DNA from: G965267185 sp965267185
GTDB taxonomy: Bacteria > Pseudomonadota > Alphaproteobacteria > UBA6615
DNA length: 64,000 nt
Direction: 5' to 3'
Assembly: GCA_965267185.1 (NCBI GenBank)
Contig: OZ253937.1
Span: 2,542,001-2,606,000, forward strand
Both the position numbers and the translations under genes were made by a program. Positions 49,855 to 58,082 of this stretch are shown piece after piece. Numbering within the stretch: position 1 is the first letter of the stretch; each line of letters starts with the position of its first letter. The notes under the pieces were generated by a model. That model ran no database searches and was not told the DNA's origin. It saw nothing but the letters and a program-made list of their open reading frames with translations.

Positions 49855-50760
49855 CTAGTTCATGTAGCCGAGCTTGTTGCCCGACACTTTCATCTTCACT
49901 CGGTAGACTGACGTGGCGCAGCAGCAGTAGAGCTCGTCCCAGTTCGAGCCGCCCCAATTTAGGTTGCCGGCGTGTTCCGGCATTTCGATGATGCCGAGAT
50001 GCTCACCTTCAGGCGTGATTACCCACATGCCCCGAGGTCCGGTCACGTAGATATTGCCGCGCTCATCGAGCTTCATCCCATCGGGAATGCCACCCTCGAT
50101 CTCGCCGGTGCCGATGTTTTCGAAAAACATGCGGCCGTTCGACAGTGTGCCATCGGCGTTTACGTCGAACACGCGAATATGGGCGCGCGGCGTGTCGTTG
50201 ATGTAGAGCAGCGACTCATCGAGCGAGAAGCAAAGGCCGTTGGGTTGCTCGAAATCGTCGACCAAGAGCTGCAAATCGCCACCGCCCGGCGGGACACGAT
50301 ACACCCCCTGGAAGCCAAGATCCTGATCGCGTTCGAGCCCGAACACTGGCATGCGCCCATAGGTCGGATCGGAGAAATAGACCGACCCGTCAGATTTTAC
50401 GACCACATCGTTGGGGCTGTTCAGTTCCTTGCCGTCGTAATGCGACGCCACGGTGGTGCGTGTGCCGTCCGAAGCCTCGCGCACAAGGGTACTGGTCTCG
50501 TGCTCACAGACGTACAGGTTGCCTTCAGCATCGAACGTCATGCCGTTACATTTGTTGCTGGGATTAAGCAGTTCGACGATGCCACCGTCGGCGCTCCAGC
50601 GCCGGCGGATATTGGCCGGCATATCGCTGAAATCGAGATGCTGACCGTCTTTGTTCCAGATCGGGCCTTCCGTAAAGGTGAACCCGGTCGCCAGCTGCTC
50701 GACTTCGGCGTCTTCGGCGACAAGTTCGTATATCGCCGGCGAGTTGGCTTCGATTGACAT
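49855..50760 (-). CDS. SMP-30/gluconolactonase-family protein
   Basis: A 301-residue six-bladed beta-propeller hydrolase. Landmarks are F-T-E-G-P-I-W near residue 30 (metal-binding Glu), the N-K-C-N-G-M-T-F-D segment, L-N-S-P-N-D-V-V (metal Asn/Asp), F-S-D-P-T-Y-G, Q-P-N-G-L-C-F-S and I-P-D-G-M-K-L-D. All are typical of lactonases that open aldonolactones or related lactones with a divalent metal. GGAGAG lies seven bases before the ATG at 50760. There is no signal peptide, so it is cytoplasmic. Located between tetR (161 bases upstream) and the isochorismatase-fold gene. The three likely form a lactone or related catabolic unit. Confidence 0.9.
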   Translation of the reverse strand: MSIEANSPAIYELVAEDAEVEQLATGFTFTEGPIWNKDGQHLDFSDMPANIRRRWSADGGIVELLNPSNKCNGMTFDAEGNLYVCEHETSTLVREASDGTRTTVASHYDGKELNSPNDVVVKSDGSVYFSDPTYGRMPVFGLERDQDLGFQGVYRVPPGGGDLQLLVDDFEQPNGLCFSLDESLLYINDTPRAHIRVFDVNADGTLSNGRMFFENIGTGEIEGGIPDGMKLDERGNIYVTGPRGMWVITPEGEHLGIIEMPEHAGNLNWGGSNWDELYCCCATSVYRVKMKVSGNKLGYMN

Positions 50761-50921
50761 GGCTGATCTCTCCTCCCTACTGGTTACTGCAATACAGCAA
50801 CGCTTGGACCGCGATTGCCCTGTTCACCCAGGATCGCTTACGGTCTGTTGAAGATATTCACGTGATCGGTGTTGTTGTCCTTCCCGCGTTGTTAAATTCG
50901 GTTATCGATCTGGCAGCCGCG

Positions 50922-51521
50922 CTACGGTCTCGCCTCGACCGGTTCCAATGTCTGAAAAGCGACTTCGGCGGCTGCGGAGAAACGGTTCTCCTCGTCGGCG
51001 ACTTTCGACATCACCTGGATGCCTTGAATCGTACTGAGCAGAAACTGCGCCAGCTCACGGGGATCGCGCGTCGAGGCGAAATCGCCGCACGCTTGGCCAC
51101 GCTCGATGAACCGGCAGAGACGGTCTTCCATTTTTTGGAACGACAAATGTAGAGACGCAGCAATCTCATCGTTTACGGCGCCGACTTCGGCGGCTGCGAA
51201 GGTGATCAAGCAACCGGCGACACCGTCGCCGTCCAAGTCCGGCTCGACAACGCCTTTCAGAAGCTTCGCAATCGACTCGCGCGGTGGCGCCGATTCCGCC
51301 AGGCTGAGCAACTTATTGAAAGGCGACATGGCTTCAAACCGTTCGATCGCCGCTTCGTACAGCCCTTGCTTGCTGCCGAATGCATTATAGATGCTACCCG
51401 GGTGCAGCCCAGTGGCGTCGACCAAGTCTTTGATCGACGTGCCTTCATACCCATTGGTCATGAACACATCGATTGCCCTGTCAATAATATCTTCGCGCTG
51501 GAATGACTTTTGGCGCGTCAT
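50922..51521 (-). CDS. TetR/AcrR-family transcriptional regulator
   Basis: A 199-residue repressor. The N-terminal helix-turn-helix domain contains D-R-A-I-D-V-F, G-Y-E-G-T-S-I-K-D-L, the recognition helix H-P-G-S-I-Y-N-A-F-G-S-K and L-Y-E-A-A-I (residues ~14-58). The C-terminal ligand domain resembles the TetR_C group with G-C-L-I-T-F-A-A-A-E. A GGGGAG ribosome site is five bases before the ATG. Two 16-base TTGA-N8-TCAA palindromes lie 35-75 bases upstream, suggesting autoregulation. The downstream SMP-30 and isochorismatase-fold genes are the likely targets. A shortened copy of this gene lies at 48263-48445. Confidence 0.92.
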   Translation of the reverse strand: MTRQKSFQREDIIDRAIDVFMTNGYEGTSIKDLVDATGLHPGSIYNAFGSKQGLYEAAIERFEAMSPFNKLLSLAESAPPRESIAKLLKGVVEPDLDGDGVAGCLITFAAAEVGAVNDEIAASLHLSFQKMEDRLCRFIERGQACGDFASTRDPRELAQFLLSTIQGIQVMSKVADEENRFSAAAEVAFQTLEPVEARP

Positions 51522-51555
51522 GGCTACTCCCCACGGTTGTAAACGTTAATCATTG

Positions 51556-51595
51556 TTGAACGTTAGCTCAAGAAATTATTTGAGCAATCGCTCAA
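51556..51595. promoter_or_regulatory. Two TTGA-N8-TCAA operators upstream of tetR
   Basis: TTGAACGTTAGCTCAA (51556-51571) and TTGAGCAATCGCTCAA (51580-51595) are 16-base palindromes whose starts are 24 bases apart. The second has perfect 6-base arms. A third overlapping repeat, CTCAAG...TTGAG, bridges them. Position before a tetR gene fits autorepression by two dimers. Confidence 0.6.
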
Positions 51596-51616
51596 AGTCT
51601 ACCCACAAGGCTGAAG

Positions 51617-52873
51617 TCAGCCTTTGGCGAGCCGGTTGTAGTCGATCGGCTTGTTTCGGTCGATAGACCCGACCTCCACCGCCATCGGGTATTTGAGCGG
51701 CGTGCCGCAATTGAACAGCATCACTTGATCATTGCTGCCCACGCGCCCCTCGCGGACCGCGCGGCGTAACGCAGCATAGGTGGTTGCGCCCTCCGGCCCC
51801 ATCAGCAACCCATCGCGCACCGCAACTTCTTGTTGCGCTTCTGTAATCTCTTCATCGGGTGCAGCCATGGCATAACCGTCGCTCTCTCGCACCGCCTGCA
51901 GGATCAGAAAATCGCCCAGCGCAACCGGCACACGGATCCCCGCCGCAATCGTGTGAGCATCGGCCCATGGCTCGGCGTGGTCGGCGCCGTCCTGCCACGC
52001 TTTGACGATCGGTGCGCAACCGCTCGCCTGCACACAAACCATCTTTGGTTTCTTGTCGCCAAGCCAGCCGATCTCCGCCAGCTCGGCAAACGCCTTCCAC
52101 ATGCCGATGAGACCGGTGCCGCCACCGGTTGGGTAGAAGATCGCGTCCGGAATGTTCCAGCCGAGTTGCTCGGCGAGTTCGAGACCCATCGTCTTCTTGC
52201 CTTCAATCCGATAGGGCTCCTTCAGGGTCGAGGTATCGAACCAGCCCATCCGCTCCTTGCCGTCGCCGACGATCCGGCCGCACTCATGGATGAGGCCGTT
52301 GACTTTCCAGACCTTCGCACCTTGCAACGCGATCTCGCGCACATTCACGTCCGGCGTATCTTCCGGGCAAAACACGTAGGCCTCGATACCGCAGCGCCCG
52401 GCATAAGCGGCCAGGGCCGCTCCGGCGTTCCCGTTGGTCGGTATCGCCATGCGCGAGATCCCAAACGCCTTTGCCATGCTCACCGCCATGCAAAGGCCGC
52501 GTGCCTTGAAAGAGCCTGTCGGCAACCGGCTCTCATCCTTGACCAAAATCTCGCCGACCCCCAGTTCCCGCGCACAATTGGGCAGGGGGACGAGAGGCGT
52601 TACGGGCTCGCCCAGCGAGACGATGTCCTCGGGTCGGCGCACCGGCAGAAACTCGCGATAACGCCACAAATCGGCAGGCCGCGCCGCAAGCGCGTCTTTG
52701 TTCAGCGCTTGCGCCAGCGCGGCAAGGTCGTAACGAACCAACAGCGGTTTACCCTCTGCCGACAGACCATGGAGTTGATCGGCGGGGTAGCGCTCGCCAG
52801 TGGCGGAACACTGGAGGTGGCTGGTGAAGGTTGGCCGGTCGTCGGTCAGGTTGGCGTTCGTAGGCGACGTCAC
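51617..52873 (-). CDS. Threonine synthase-like PLP-dependent enzyme
   Basis: A 418-residue fold-type II PLP enzyme. The PLP lysine is in S-F-K-A-R-G, the Asn loop in P-T-N-G-N-A-G, the phosphate-binding glycine loop is P-T-G-G-G-T-G-L-I-G, and the C-terminal end N-C-G-T-P-L-K-Y-P is present. The N-terminal domain with L-Q-C-S-A-T-G-E-R-Y is the threonine-synthase-type rubredoxin-like segment. Related enzymes act as threonine synthase, threonine deaminase or diaminopropionate lyase-like enzymes. I chose GTG at 52873, whose GTGA overlaps the amidohydrolase stop. GTG at 52903 would add 10 residues. As a second, catabolic-context copy it may not be the biosynthetic enzyme. Confidence 0.85.
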   Translation of the reverse strand: MTSPTNANLTDDRPTFTSHLQCSATGERYPADQLHGLSAEGKPLLVRYDLAALAQALNKDALAARPADLWRYREFLPVRRPEDIVSLGEPVTPLVPLPNCARELGVGEILVKDESRLPTGSFKARGLCMAVSMAKAFGISRMAIPTNGNAGAALAAYAGRCGIEAYVFCPEDTPDVNVREIALQGAKVWKVNGLIHECGRIVGDGKERMGWFDTSTLKEPYRIEGKKTMGLELAEQLGWNIPDAIFYPTGGGTGLIGMWKAFAELAEIGWLGDKKPKMVCVQASGCAPIVKAWQDGADHAEPWADAHTIAAGIRVPVALGDFLILQAVRESDGYAMAAPDEEITEAQQEVAVRDGLLMGPEGATTYAALRRAVREGRVGSNDQVMLFNCGTPLKYPMAVEVGSIDRNKPIDYNRLAKG

Positions 52874-53688
52874 CCTGGTAGGTCCCAACCGATCCAGTTG
52901 CACAAGGCGCGCCCCATCACCTGCTCAAGATCGTTCCCGGTCAACCAGGGTAGCTCTTCGGTATACATGGTCACGCACTGTCGATAGGTGCAGGGCATGC
53001 GGCTCAGATCGGTGCCCCAGAAGCAGCGCTCCGGGCCGAATGCATCGACGATACGATGAATGTAATCGTGGATGTTTTTGTAGGGATATTCGTCGCTCGA
53101 ATGGGCCGGTGCATCCGACAGTTTCACGGCCACATTCGGATGTTTGGCGAGTGCCACCAAGTTGGGCAGCGTCTCAAACGCCGCGTCATCCTTTTCGAAC
53201 GGCGATGCCCCCAAATGATCGATCAGCAGGCGCAAGCCCGGATGACGCTCGGCAACCTCGCCGACGGTCGGCAAGAAGCTGTGGGCCAGCAAGCCAAGCG
53301 GCAGGCCCTTTTCCTCGCACGTTTCGTAGATCCAGTTCATGGTGCCGTCGGTCGGCCAGTTTTCGCGTCCCGGCAACATGAAAATGTAGCGCAGACCGAG
53401 ATAACCCGGCTGCTTCAGCCGCTCCTCAAGGAGTTCGCGGCTTTCTTCCGGCGCGTCCGGCGGCACATGGCCGAGCACCGCAAATTTATCTGGGTGAGCG
53501 GCGGCGGCGGCAAGCGCCAGTTCGTTGCCGCCTTCGACGGCGCCCGGCGGATGCAACAGCACCGCATCGACGCCCGCGGTTTCCATCTCGGCCAGCAGAT
53601 CGTCTTTCGAATACGTCTCTATTTGGCGATGCCAGTCGGGCAGCATAACGTTTTCCCAAATATGAACCTGTGAATCGACGATCAGCAT
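52870..53688 (-). CDS. Amidohydrolase-2 family metal-dependent hydrolase
   Basis: A 272-residue TIM-barrel amidohydrolase. The N-terminus is D-S-Q-V-H-I-W (only the second His of the usual H-x-H). Later elements are H-P-P-G-A-V-E-G-G, L-G-L-R-Y-I-F, L-L-I-D-H-L-G-A (metal His), V-A-V-K-L-S and W-G-T-D-L-S-R (metal Asp). The family includes 2-pyrone-4,6-dicarboxylate lactonase and ACMSD-type decarboxylases. GGAAGGAA precedes the ATG at 53688. Another 21 codons upstream are open but lack a ribosome site. Its stop overlaps the start of the threonine-synthase-like gene, so the two products are probably made together. Confidence 0.86.
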   Translation of the reverse strand: MLIVDSQVHIWENVMLPDWHRQIETYSKDDLLAEMETAGVDAVLLHPPGAVEGGNELALAAAAAHPDKFAVLGHVPPDAPEESRELLEERLKQPGYLGLRYIFMLPGRENWPTDGTMNWIYETCEEKGLPLGLLAHSFLPTVGEVAERHPGLRLLIDHLGASPFEKDDAAFETLPNLVALAKHPNVAVKLSDAPAHSSDEYPYKNIHDYIHRIVDAFGPERCFWGTDLSRMPCTYRQCVTMYTEELPWLTGNDLEQVMGRALCNWIGWDLPG

Positions 53689-53980
53689 GATGTTCCTTCC
53701 CCTATTTCTTCTAATTGTAGCGATTGTGCCGATGCATACCCGTCCGTGCATCTTATTGTTCTATTAATCATAACCGCAAACGACTGCTGACAGCGCAAGT
53801 CAGGACGCTGCATCTACGGGCCCTATTGCTGCTCAAAAACCTAGCAAACGTGCGGGAGAGGGCGCGCCCTTAACGAATTCTAAAGCCCAATACGGTTCCC
53901 TAAGTCCGTGCGAAATCCACGTTGGACGGCCTACCGACGATGAACGGCTTTCCCAACTAACGACCCTTCGCGAGGACGCG
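53689..53980. other. 292-base divergent intergenic region
   Basis: Separates the amidohydrolase from the secreted coiled-coil protein. AT-rich near 53695-53780, with TTGTTC and TTAATCATAA stretches that may hold the amidohydrolase promoter. I find no small gene or strong palindrome here. Confidence 0.4.
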
Positions 53981-56059
53981 GTGCGAATCCAGAAATTTTT
54001 TACAAGCACGATAGCGAACCACCTTACTCGCCTGGCGACTTCGACCGCCGTTGCGGCGCTTCTCTATGGTGGATCACCCTCTCTTCAGCCCGCGAATGCC
54101 CAATCCGCCACCGCCAATCAGGTGAGCGACCGCGAAGGTGCGGTTTCATACGACGATCAAACAGTACGGTCTTTTGCCGCCGCCGCGGCCACGGTTCTGG
54201 CGCTGCGCGGCGAATACTATCCGCGTATTCGCGCCGCCGAGTTCGCCGGTTCGAAGGAAAAAGCCGATCTGTTGTTCGAGCAGATGCGTGAACAAATGCA
54301 CGCCGCCATCAGGAACTCCGGTTTCACCCCGGAGCAATACCGGGCCATTTCAGCCGTTGCCAAAACCGACGCTGTCCTGCGCGAGCGCATTAGCGCCATC
54401 CTTAAGCGTCCTAAGCCGGCACAGCGTCGTCAGCAAAACGTCACGCGCCTTGAACCTCAAACGCCACAAGTCGCCGCAGCAAAAAACGACGCGGCCCCAA
54501 TACCCAAGCCCCCCGCGCCAGCTACGCCACCGGCCGCTGCTGCAGCGCCATCGGCCGCCCAAGGCGCGGCTGACGACACTGCCCGGCAACGCCTCGAGGC
54601 CGAGCTGCGCAAAGCCAGCGCAGAACGCGACCGCCATCGCGCAGAGCAGATCGAGCTGCAGAAGAAAACCGAGGAACTGGAGCGTCAGCTCTCCGCCGTT
54701 AAGGCACGAGATTCGAAACTGCGCGAACGTCTCAACACAGAAAAAGCGCGCGCCTTGGCCGCACAGCAAAAATCGCAAGCGGAGCTCGATGCGTTGCTTG
54801 GTGAGGTGACGACTCTCAAGGACGAACTTGCAACGGTCCGGCAGAGCGATACCGCCTTGCGCGAGCAGCTCGTCGCCGAGCGGATCTTGGCTAACGCGGA
54901 GCAGCGCAGCAAGGAAGCGAAGCTCGCCGCGTTCCGCGATGAAATCGCTCGCCTGGCCGGCCAGTTGGCCAACGCACAACAAGCTCTTGATGCGCTCGCC
55001 GACGACCTCAAACCCGGCCAGACCGGGCTCCGCAAGCCGTCGTTCGAGGCGCTTGCGCCGCTAAACACGAAACCCACGAGCGTCGAGCGCATATTGGAGC
55101 GAACCCAACCGCAATATGCGCTGCGCCAGGAATTGAATAGCGAGATCGCGCGGAGCCAAAAGGAGCGCCGCGACCGGGAGGCCGAGCGCACCGCCTTGCA
55201 GCAAGAGATTGCTCAACTTAGCAGCGAACTCGCAACCGCCTATCAGGCCATCGCCGATTTGATCAACGAACCGCCGGCCACCGCCGTCGCTACCGCAGAA
55301 CTGGATACACAATATGAAACCTACGCCTTGGACGTCTCACAAGAGACCGCGCAACTCTTCGAGGGAGTGCCCTCGCAGTTCGACCAAGCGTTCACGGACG
55401 CTGAAACCAGCGTGCTTTTCGACCCGCCCTTCCCACTGGACATCGATGATCCCCTCGTCGAGCCGGGCTCGAGTGAACCTGCGGACACGGTTGCGCTGGA
55501 ACCGGACGCCGTCGCCCCATTTGAGCTAAACCCGCCTGCGGTCGAGCAGATCGCAAGCACTTCCGCGATGGGAGACACCCGCGCGGCAGACTTATTAGAG
55601 GACGATATTCTGGATTTCGTTGCGGCATCCGCTGTCGACATCGATCCTCCCAAAGCGGAGAGCCAGACATCCGAACTGGATGCATCGAACGCCCAACAAC
55701 CGGTCAGCGTTAGCGGTACCGTGCAGGACGGCGCGAAAGCCTACAAAGCCGCCGACTATCGCCGCGCTTATAAAATCTGGGCCATGCTCGCCGAATCCGG
55801 CAGCGTGCGAGCGCAATTTCATCTCGGTGCCTTGTATTTCGAAGGCCGGGGCACCAATGCCGATTTCGATCAGGCTTTCTTCTGGCTGCGCGTTGCCGCT
55901 TATCAGGGCAATCAGCGTGCCTTCGAACTACTCGAAACCGTCGCGAAGAAATTGACGGATCATGAGATCACGGCCTCCGACGACCGAGCGCGCGGATGGC
56001 TCGAACAACGCTCAATAACGCCGACGCAATTCGTGCGGAATTCCACCGACCGCCGATAG
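53981..56059 (+). CDS. Secreted DUF4168 / coiled-coil / Sel1-repeat protein
   Basis: A 692-residue exported protein, starting at GTG 53981. A signal peptide with A-N-A cleavage at residue 40 is followed by a domain at about 55-140 that matches the DUF4168 pattern: a long amphipathic helical unit with M-H-A-A-I-R-N-S-G-F-T-P-E-Q-Y and D-A-V-L-R-E-R-I. Next are a Pro/Ala-rich linker (about 155-195), two heptad-rich coiled coils (about 195-345 and 375-430, high in Glu, Arg, Gln, Leu), an acidic proline-rich stretch (about 470-560), and a C-terminal Sel1-like repeat (about 585-650: A-Y-K-A-A-D-Y-R-R-A-Y, G-A-L-Y-F-E-G-R-G). Sel1 repeats mediate protein contacts. An envelope scaffold role is inferred. 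Confidence 0.83.
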   Translation: MRIQKFFTSTIANHLTRLATSTAVAALLYGGSPSLQPANAQSATANQVSDREGAVSYDDQTVRSFAAAAATVLALRGEYYPRIRAAEFAGSKEKADLLFEQMREQMHAAIRNSGFTPEQYRAISAVAKTDAVLRERISAILKRPKPAQRRQQNVTRLEPQTPQVAAAKNDAAPIPKPPAPATPPAAAAAPSAAQGAADDTARQRLEAELRKASAERDRHRAEQIELQKKTEELERQLSAVKARDSKLRERLNTEKARALAAQQKSQAELDALLGEVTTLKDELATVRQSDTALREQLVAERILANAEQRSKEAKLAAFRDEIARLAGQLANAQQALDALADDLKPGQTGLRKPSFEALAPLNTKPTSVERILERTQPQYALRQELNSEIARSQKERRDREAERTALQQEIAQLSSELATAYQAIADLINEPPATAVATAELDTQYETYALDVSQETAQLFEGVPSQFDQAFTDAETSVLFDPPFPLDIDDPLVEPGSSEPADTVALEPDAVAPFELNPPAVEQIASTSAMGDTRAADLLEDDILDFVAASAVDIDPPKAESQTSELDASNAQQPVSVSGTVQDGAKAYKAADYRRAYKIWAMLAESGSVRAQFHLGALYFEGRGTNADFDQAFFWLRVAAYQGNQRAFELLETVAKKLTDHEITASDDRARGWLEQRSITPTQFVRNSTDRR

Positions 56060-56224
56060 CGACAACACGCAACAGCCTGCTGCAACGCGGCGACCAACCA
56101 TAGACCTCTGGTATTAAATTCGCGCGCATGCCACACCTAGGCCGTCTGGGCGCGCTATCCCCTGCGCGGCCGCACACCGGCTCTTTTCTCGGGAATTTTA
56201 TCGAACCGCAGCGCGTGTGATCCG

Positions 56225-57535
56225 TTGACCGTTCCTCAGTCCCCTGTCCCGCCTGCCCGCCACCGGCGCTACGGCTTACGCGTTTTTCGCAACCGGGATT
56301 TTCGTTACTTCTGGGGCGCGCGCGTGCTCAGTTTCTTGGCGATCGAAATGATGATCGCTGCAGTCTTCTGGCAGGTGTTTCGCCTCACCAGAAGTGAATT
56401 CGATTTAGGTCTGGTCGGACTGGCGCAATTCACACCGTTCGTTCTTTTGTTTCTGGTCGCCGGCGTTGTCGTGGACCGGGTCCCCCGCATGCGCATCATC
56501 CGGGCGGCAATAACGATTCAGGCGTTATGCGCACTCGGTTTGTTTTCGTTCACGCTTGCGGGCGGCGAGCAGTTCCTCCTCATTCTCTTGATCCTGGTTC
56601 TGTTCGGCGTCTCCCGCGCATTTCATGGCCCTGCACAGCAAGCCGTTGTTCCCAACCTCGTCTCAAAAGAAGATTTCCCCAACGCTGTCGCCTGGTCGAC
56701 CTCAGGCTTTCAAATCGCCCGCATTCTGGGGCCAACTGTAACGGGCGGCCTTATTCCGCTTGGCACGCGTCTCGGCGTCGACGAGACACTCGTCTACGGC
56801 GTTGCGGCGGTGATTTTCATCGTCGCGACCGGATTTGCCTGGAGCGTCCGCAACCCCGCCCAGATCGTCAATCGTGATCCGGTGAATATCGCCAACTTGC
56901 TCGCCGGATTACGTTTCATTCTTTCGCGCAAGGTCATCCTAGGCGCGGTCTCTCTCGATCTTTTCGCGGTGCTGTTCGGCGGCGCGCTGGCGCTGCTTCC
57001 GGTCTATGCCACGGAGATACTCGATGTTGGCCCCGAAGGATTCGGCCTCCTGCGCTCTGCCTTCGCCGTGGGCGCTTTGTGCGGTGGTCTCTATTTGGCG
57101 CAGATACCAATAAGGAAGGGTGCCGGCGTAAAACTGCTAACCGCCGTCGGTGTGTTTGGCTCCGGTGTCATCGTTTTCGGCGTATCGGAAACTTTCCTGC
57201 TGTCACTCGCCGCGCTGGTGGTGATGGGCATGGGCGATTCGGTGAGCGTTTTTATTCGGCAAAACATGGTGCAGATCATTACCCCGGACGCGATGCGTGG
57301 GCGCGTGAGCGCCGTTTCGTCGGTGTTTACCAATGCCTCGAACGAGCTCGGCGAATTCGAATCCGGCGTTACCGCCCACTGGTGGGGCACCGTCCCTGCC
57401 GTTGTCGTCGGCGGCGCGGCCACCCTAGCCGTCGCTGTGAGTTTCGCGTGGCTATTCCCGCAGTTGCGCAAGGTCGACAGTCTTGATGCCGACGATCTCA
57501 TCCGCCGCTACCGAGACCCCGCGCCCAAACCATAG
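56225..57535 (+). CDS. MFS transporter, EntS/DUF894-type exporter
   Basis: A 436-residue major-facilitator protein with 12 hydrophobic helices. The N-terminus L-R-V-F-R-N-R-D-F-R-Y-F-W is the usual EntS/MefA-type start before helix 1. The family motif A between helices 2 and 3 reads V-V-D-R-V-P-R-M-R. A second loop has S-R-A-F-H-G-P-A-Q-Q-A, typical of enterobactin exporter (EntS) and macrolide exporter relatives. The C-terminal loop contains I-T-P-D-A-M-R-G-R-V. It starts with TTG at 56225, with no strong ribosome site seen. The substrate is unknown and no siderophore genes are adjacent. Follows the coiled-coil gene by 165 bases. Confidence 0.87.
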   Translation: MTVPQSPVPPARHRRYGLRVFRNRDFRYFWGARVLSFLAIEMMIAAVFWQVFRLTRSEFDLGLVGLAQFTPFVLLFLVAGVVVDRVPRMRIIRAAITIQALCALGLFSFTLAGGEQFLLILLILVLFGVSRAFHGPAQQAVVPNLVSKEDFPNAVAWSTSGFQIARILGPTVTGGLIPLGTRLGVDETLVYGVAAVIFIVATGFAWSVRNPAQIVNRDPVNIANLLAGLRFILSRKVILGAVSLDLFAVLFGGALALLPVYATEILDVGPEGFGLLRSAFAVGALCGGLYLAQIPIRKGAGVKLLTAVGVFGSGVIVFGVSETFLLSLAALVVMGMGDSVSVFIRQNMVQIITPDAMRGRVSAVSSVFTNASNELGEFESGVTAHWWGTVPAVVVGGAATLAVAVSFAWLFPQLRKVDSLDADDLIRRYRDPAPKP

Positions 57536-57624
57536 CTTCGAATCTACGGCGAGGCCGTTGTCACTACGCCACCGCGATGCGATGTTAGGCATTGTTTCAC
57601 CCCATAAAAATCAGCAGGGATTCC

Positions 57625-58050
57625 ATGTCCGACACCACACCGTTCCTCAAACTCTCTAATGAAGGTGCTTACAAAATCTTAGAGGCCGCCGTCGCCAAGG
57701 CCGACGAGATCGGGGTTCCCGAATGTATCTCGGTCGTGGATCCGGGTGGACATCTCATCTGCTTCACCAGAATGGATGGCGCCTTCGTGCAGTCGATCGA
57801 CTCGTCCCTGCGCAAAGCCATGACAGCCGCGTCCTACGGCGACCCTACAGGCCTGATGCCCGACGGCCCGGATATCCGGCTCGCCATCGCCACCGACGGC
57901 AAACGCATCAATCTGCCCGGCGGCTTGCCGATCATCGTCGATGGCCATGTAATCGGCGGCATCGGCGTGGGTTCCGGAACCGGCGCGGAGGATCTCGTCG
58001 TCGCTAAAGCCGGGCTCGAAGCCATCGAAGGCACCCAGAAGTTCGACTGA
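57625..58050 (+). CDS. GlcG/HbpS-type (DUF336) protein
   Basis: A 141-residue GlcG/HbpS-family protein. The pattern A-x-A-K-A-D-E-I-G-V-P-E-C-I-S-V-V-D-P-G-G-H, then R-M-D-G-A and K-A-M-T-A-A, and the C-terminal G-G-L-P-I-I-V-D-G-x-V-I-G-G-I-G-V-G-S-G are the usual landmarks. HbpS binds haem and senses redox stress, while other members sit in glycolate or propanediol operons with undefined roles. The ATG at 57625 has AGGGA upstream. An open frame from 57592 would add 11 residues. It is 32 bases before the beta-hydroxyacid dehydrogenase gene, so both likely belong to one catabolic operon. Confidence 0.88.
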   Translation: MSDTTPFLKLSNEGAYKILEAAVAKADEIGVPECISVVDPGGHLICFTRMDGAFVQSIDSSLRKAMTAASYGDPTGLMPDGPDIRLAIATDGKRINLPGGLPIIVDGHVIGGIGVGSGTGAEDLVVAKAGLEAIEGTQKFD

Positions 58051-58082
58051 CGCCCTAGCGCCACCCCTCGAGGAGAATTGGA

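Noticed and set aside
57545..57557. Short inverted repeat ACGGC-gag-GCCGT after the MFS gene as a terminator
   Set aside because: A 5-base stem with no T-run is too weak to call.
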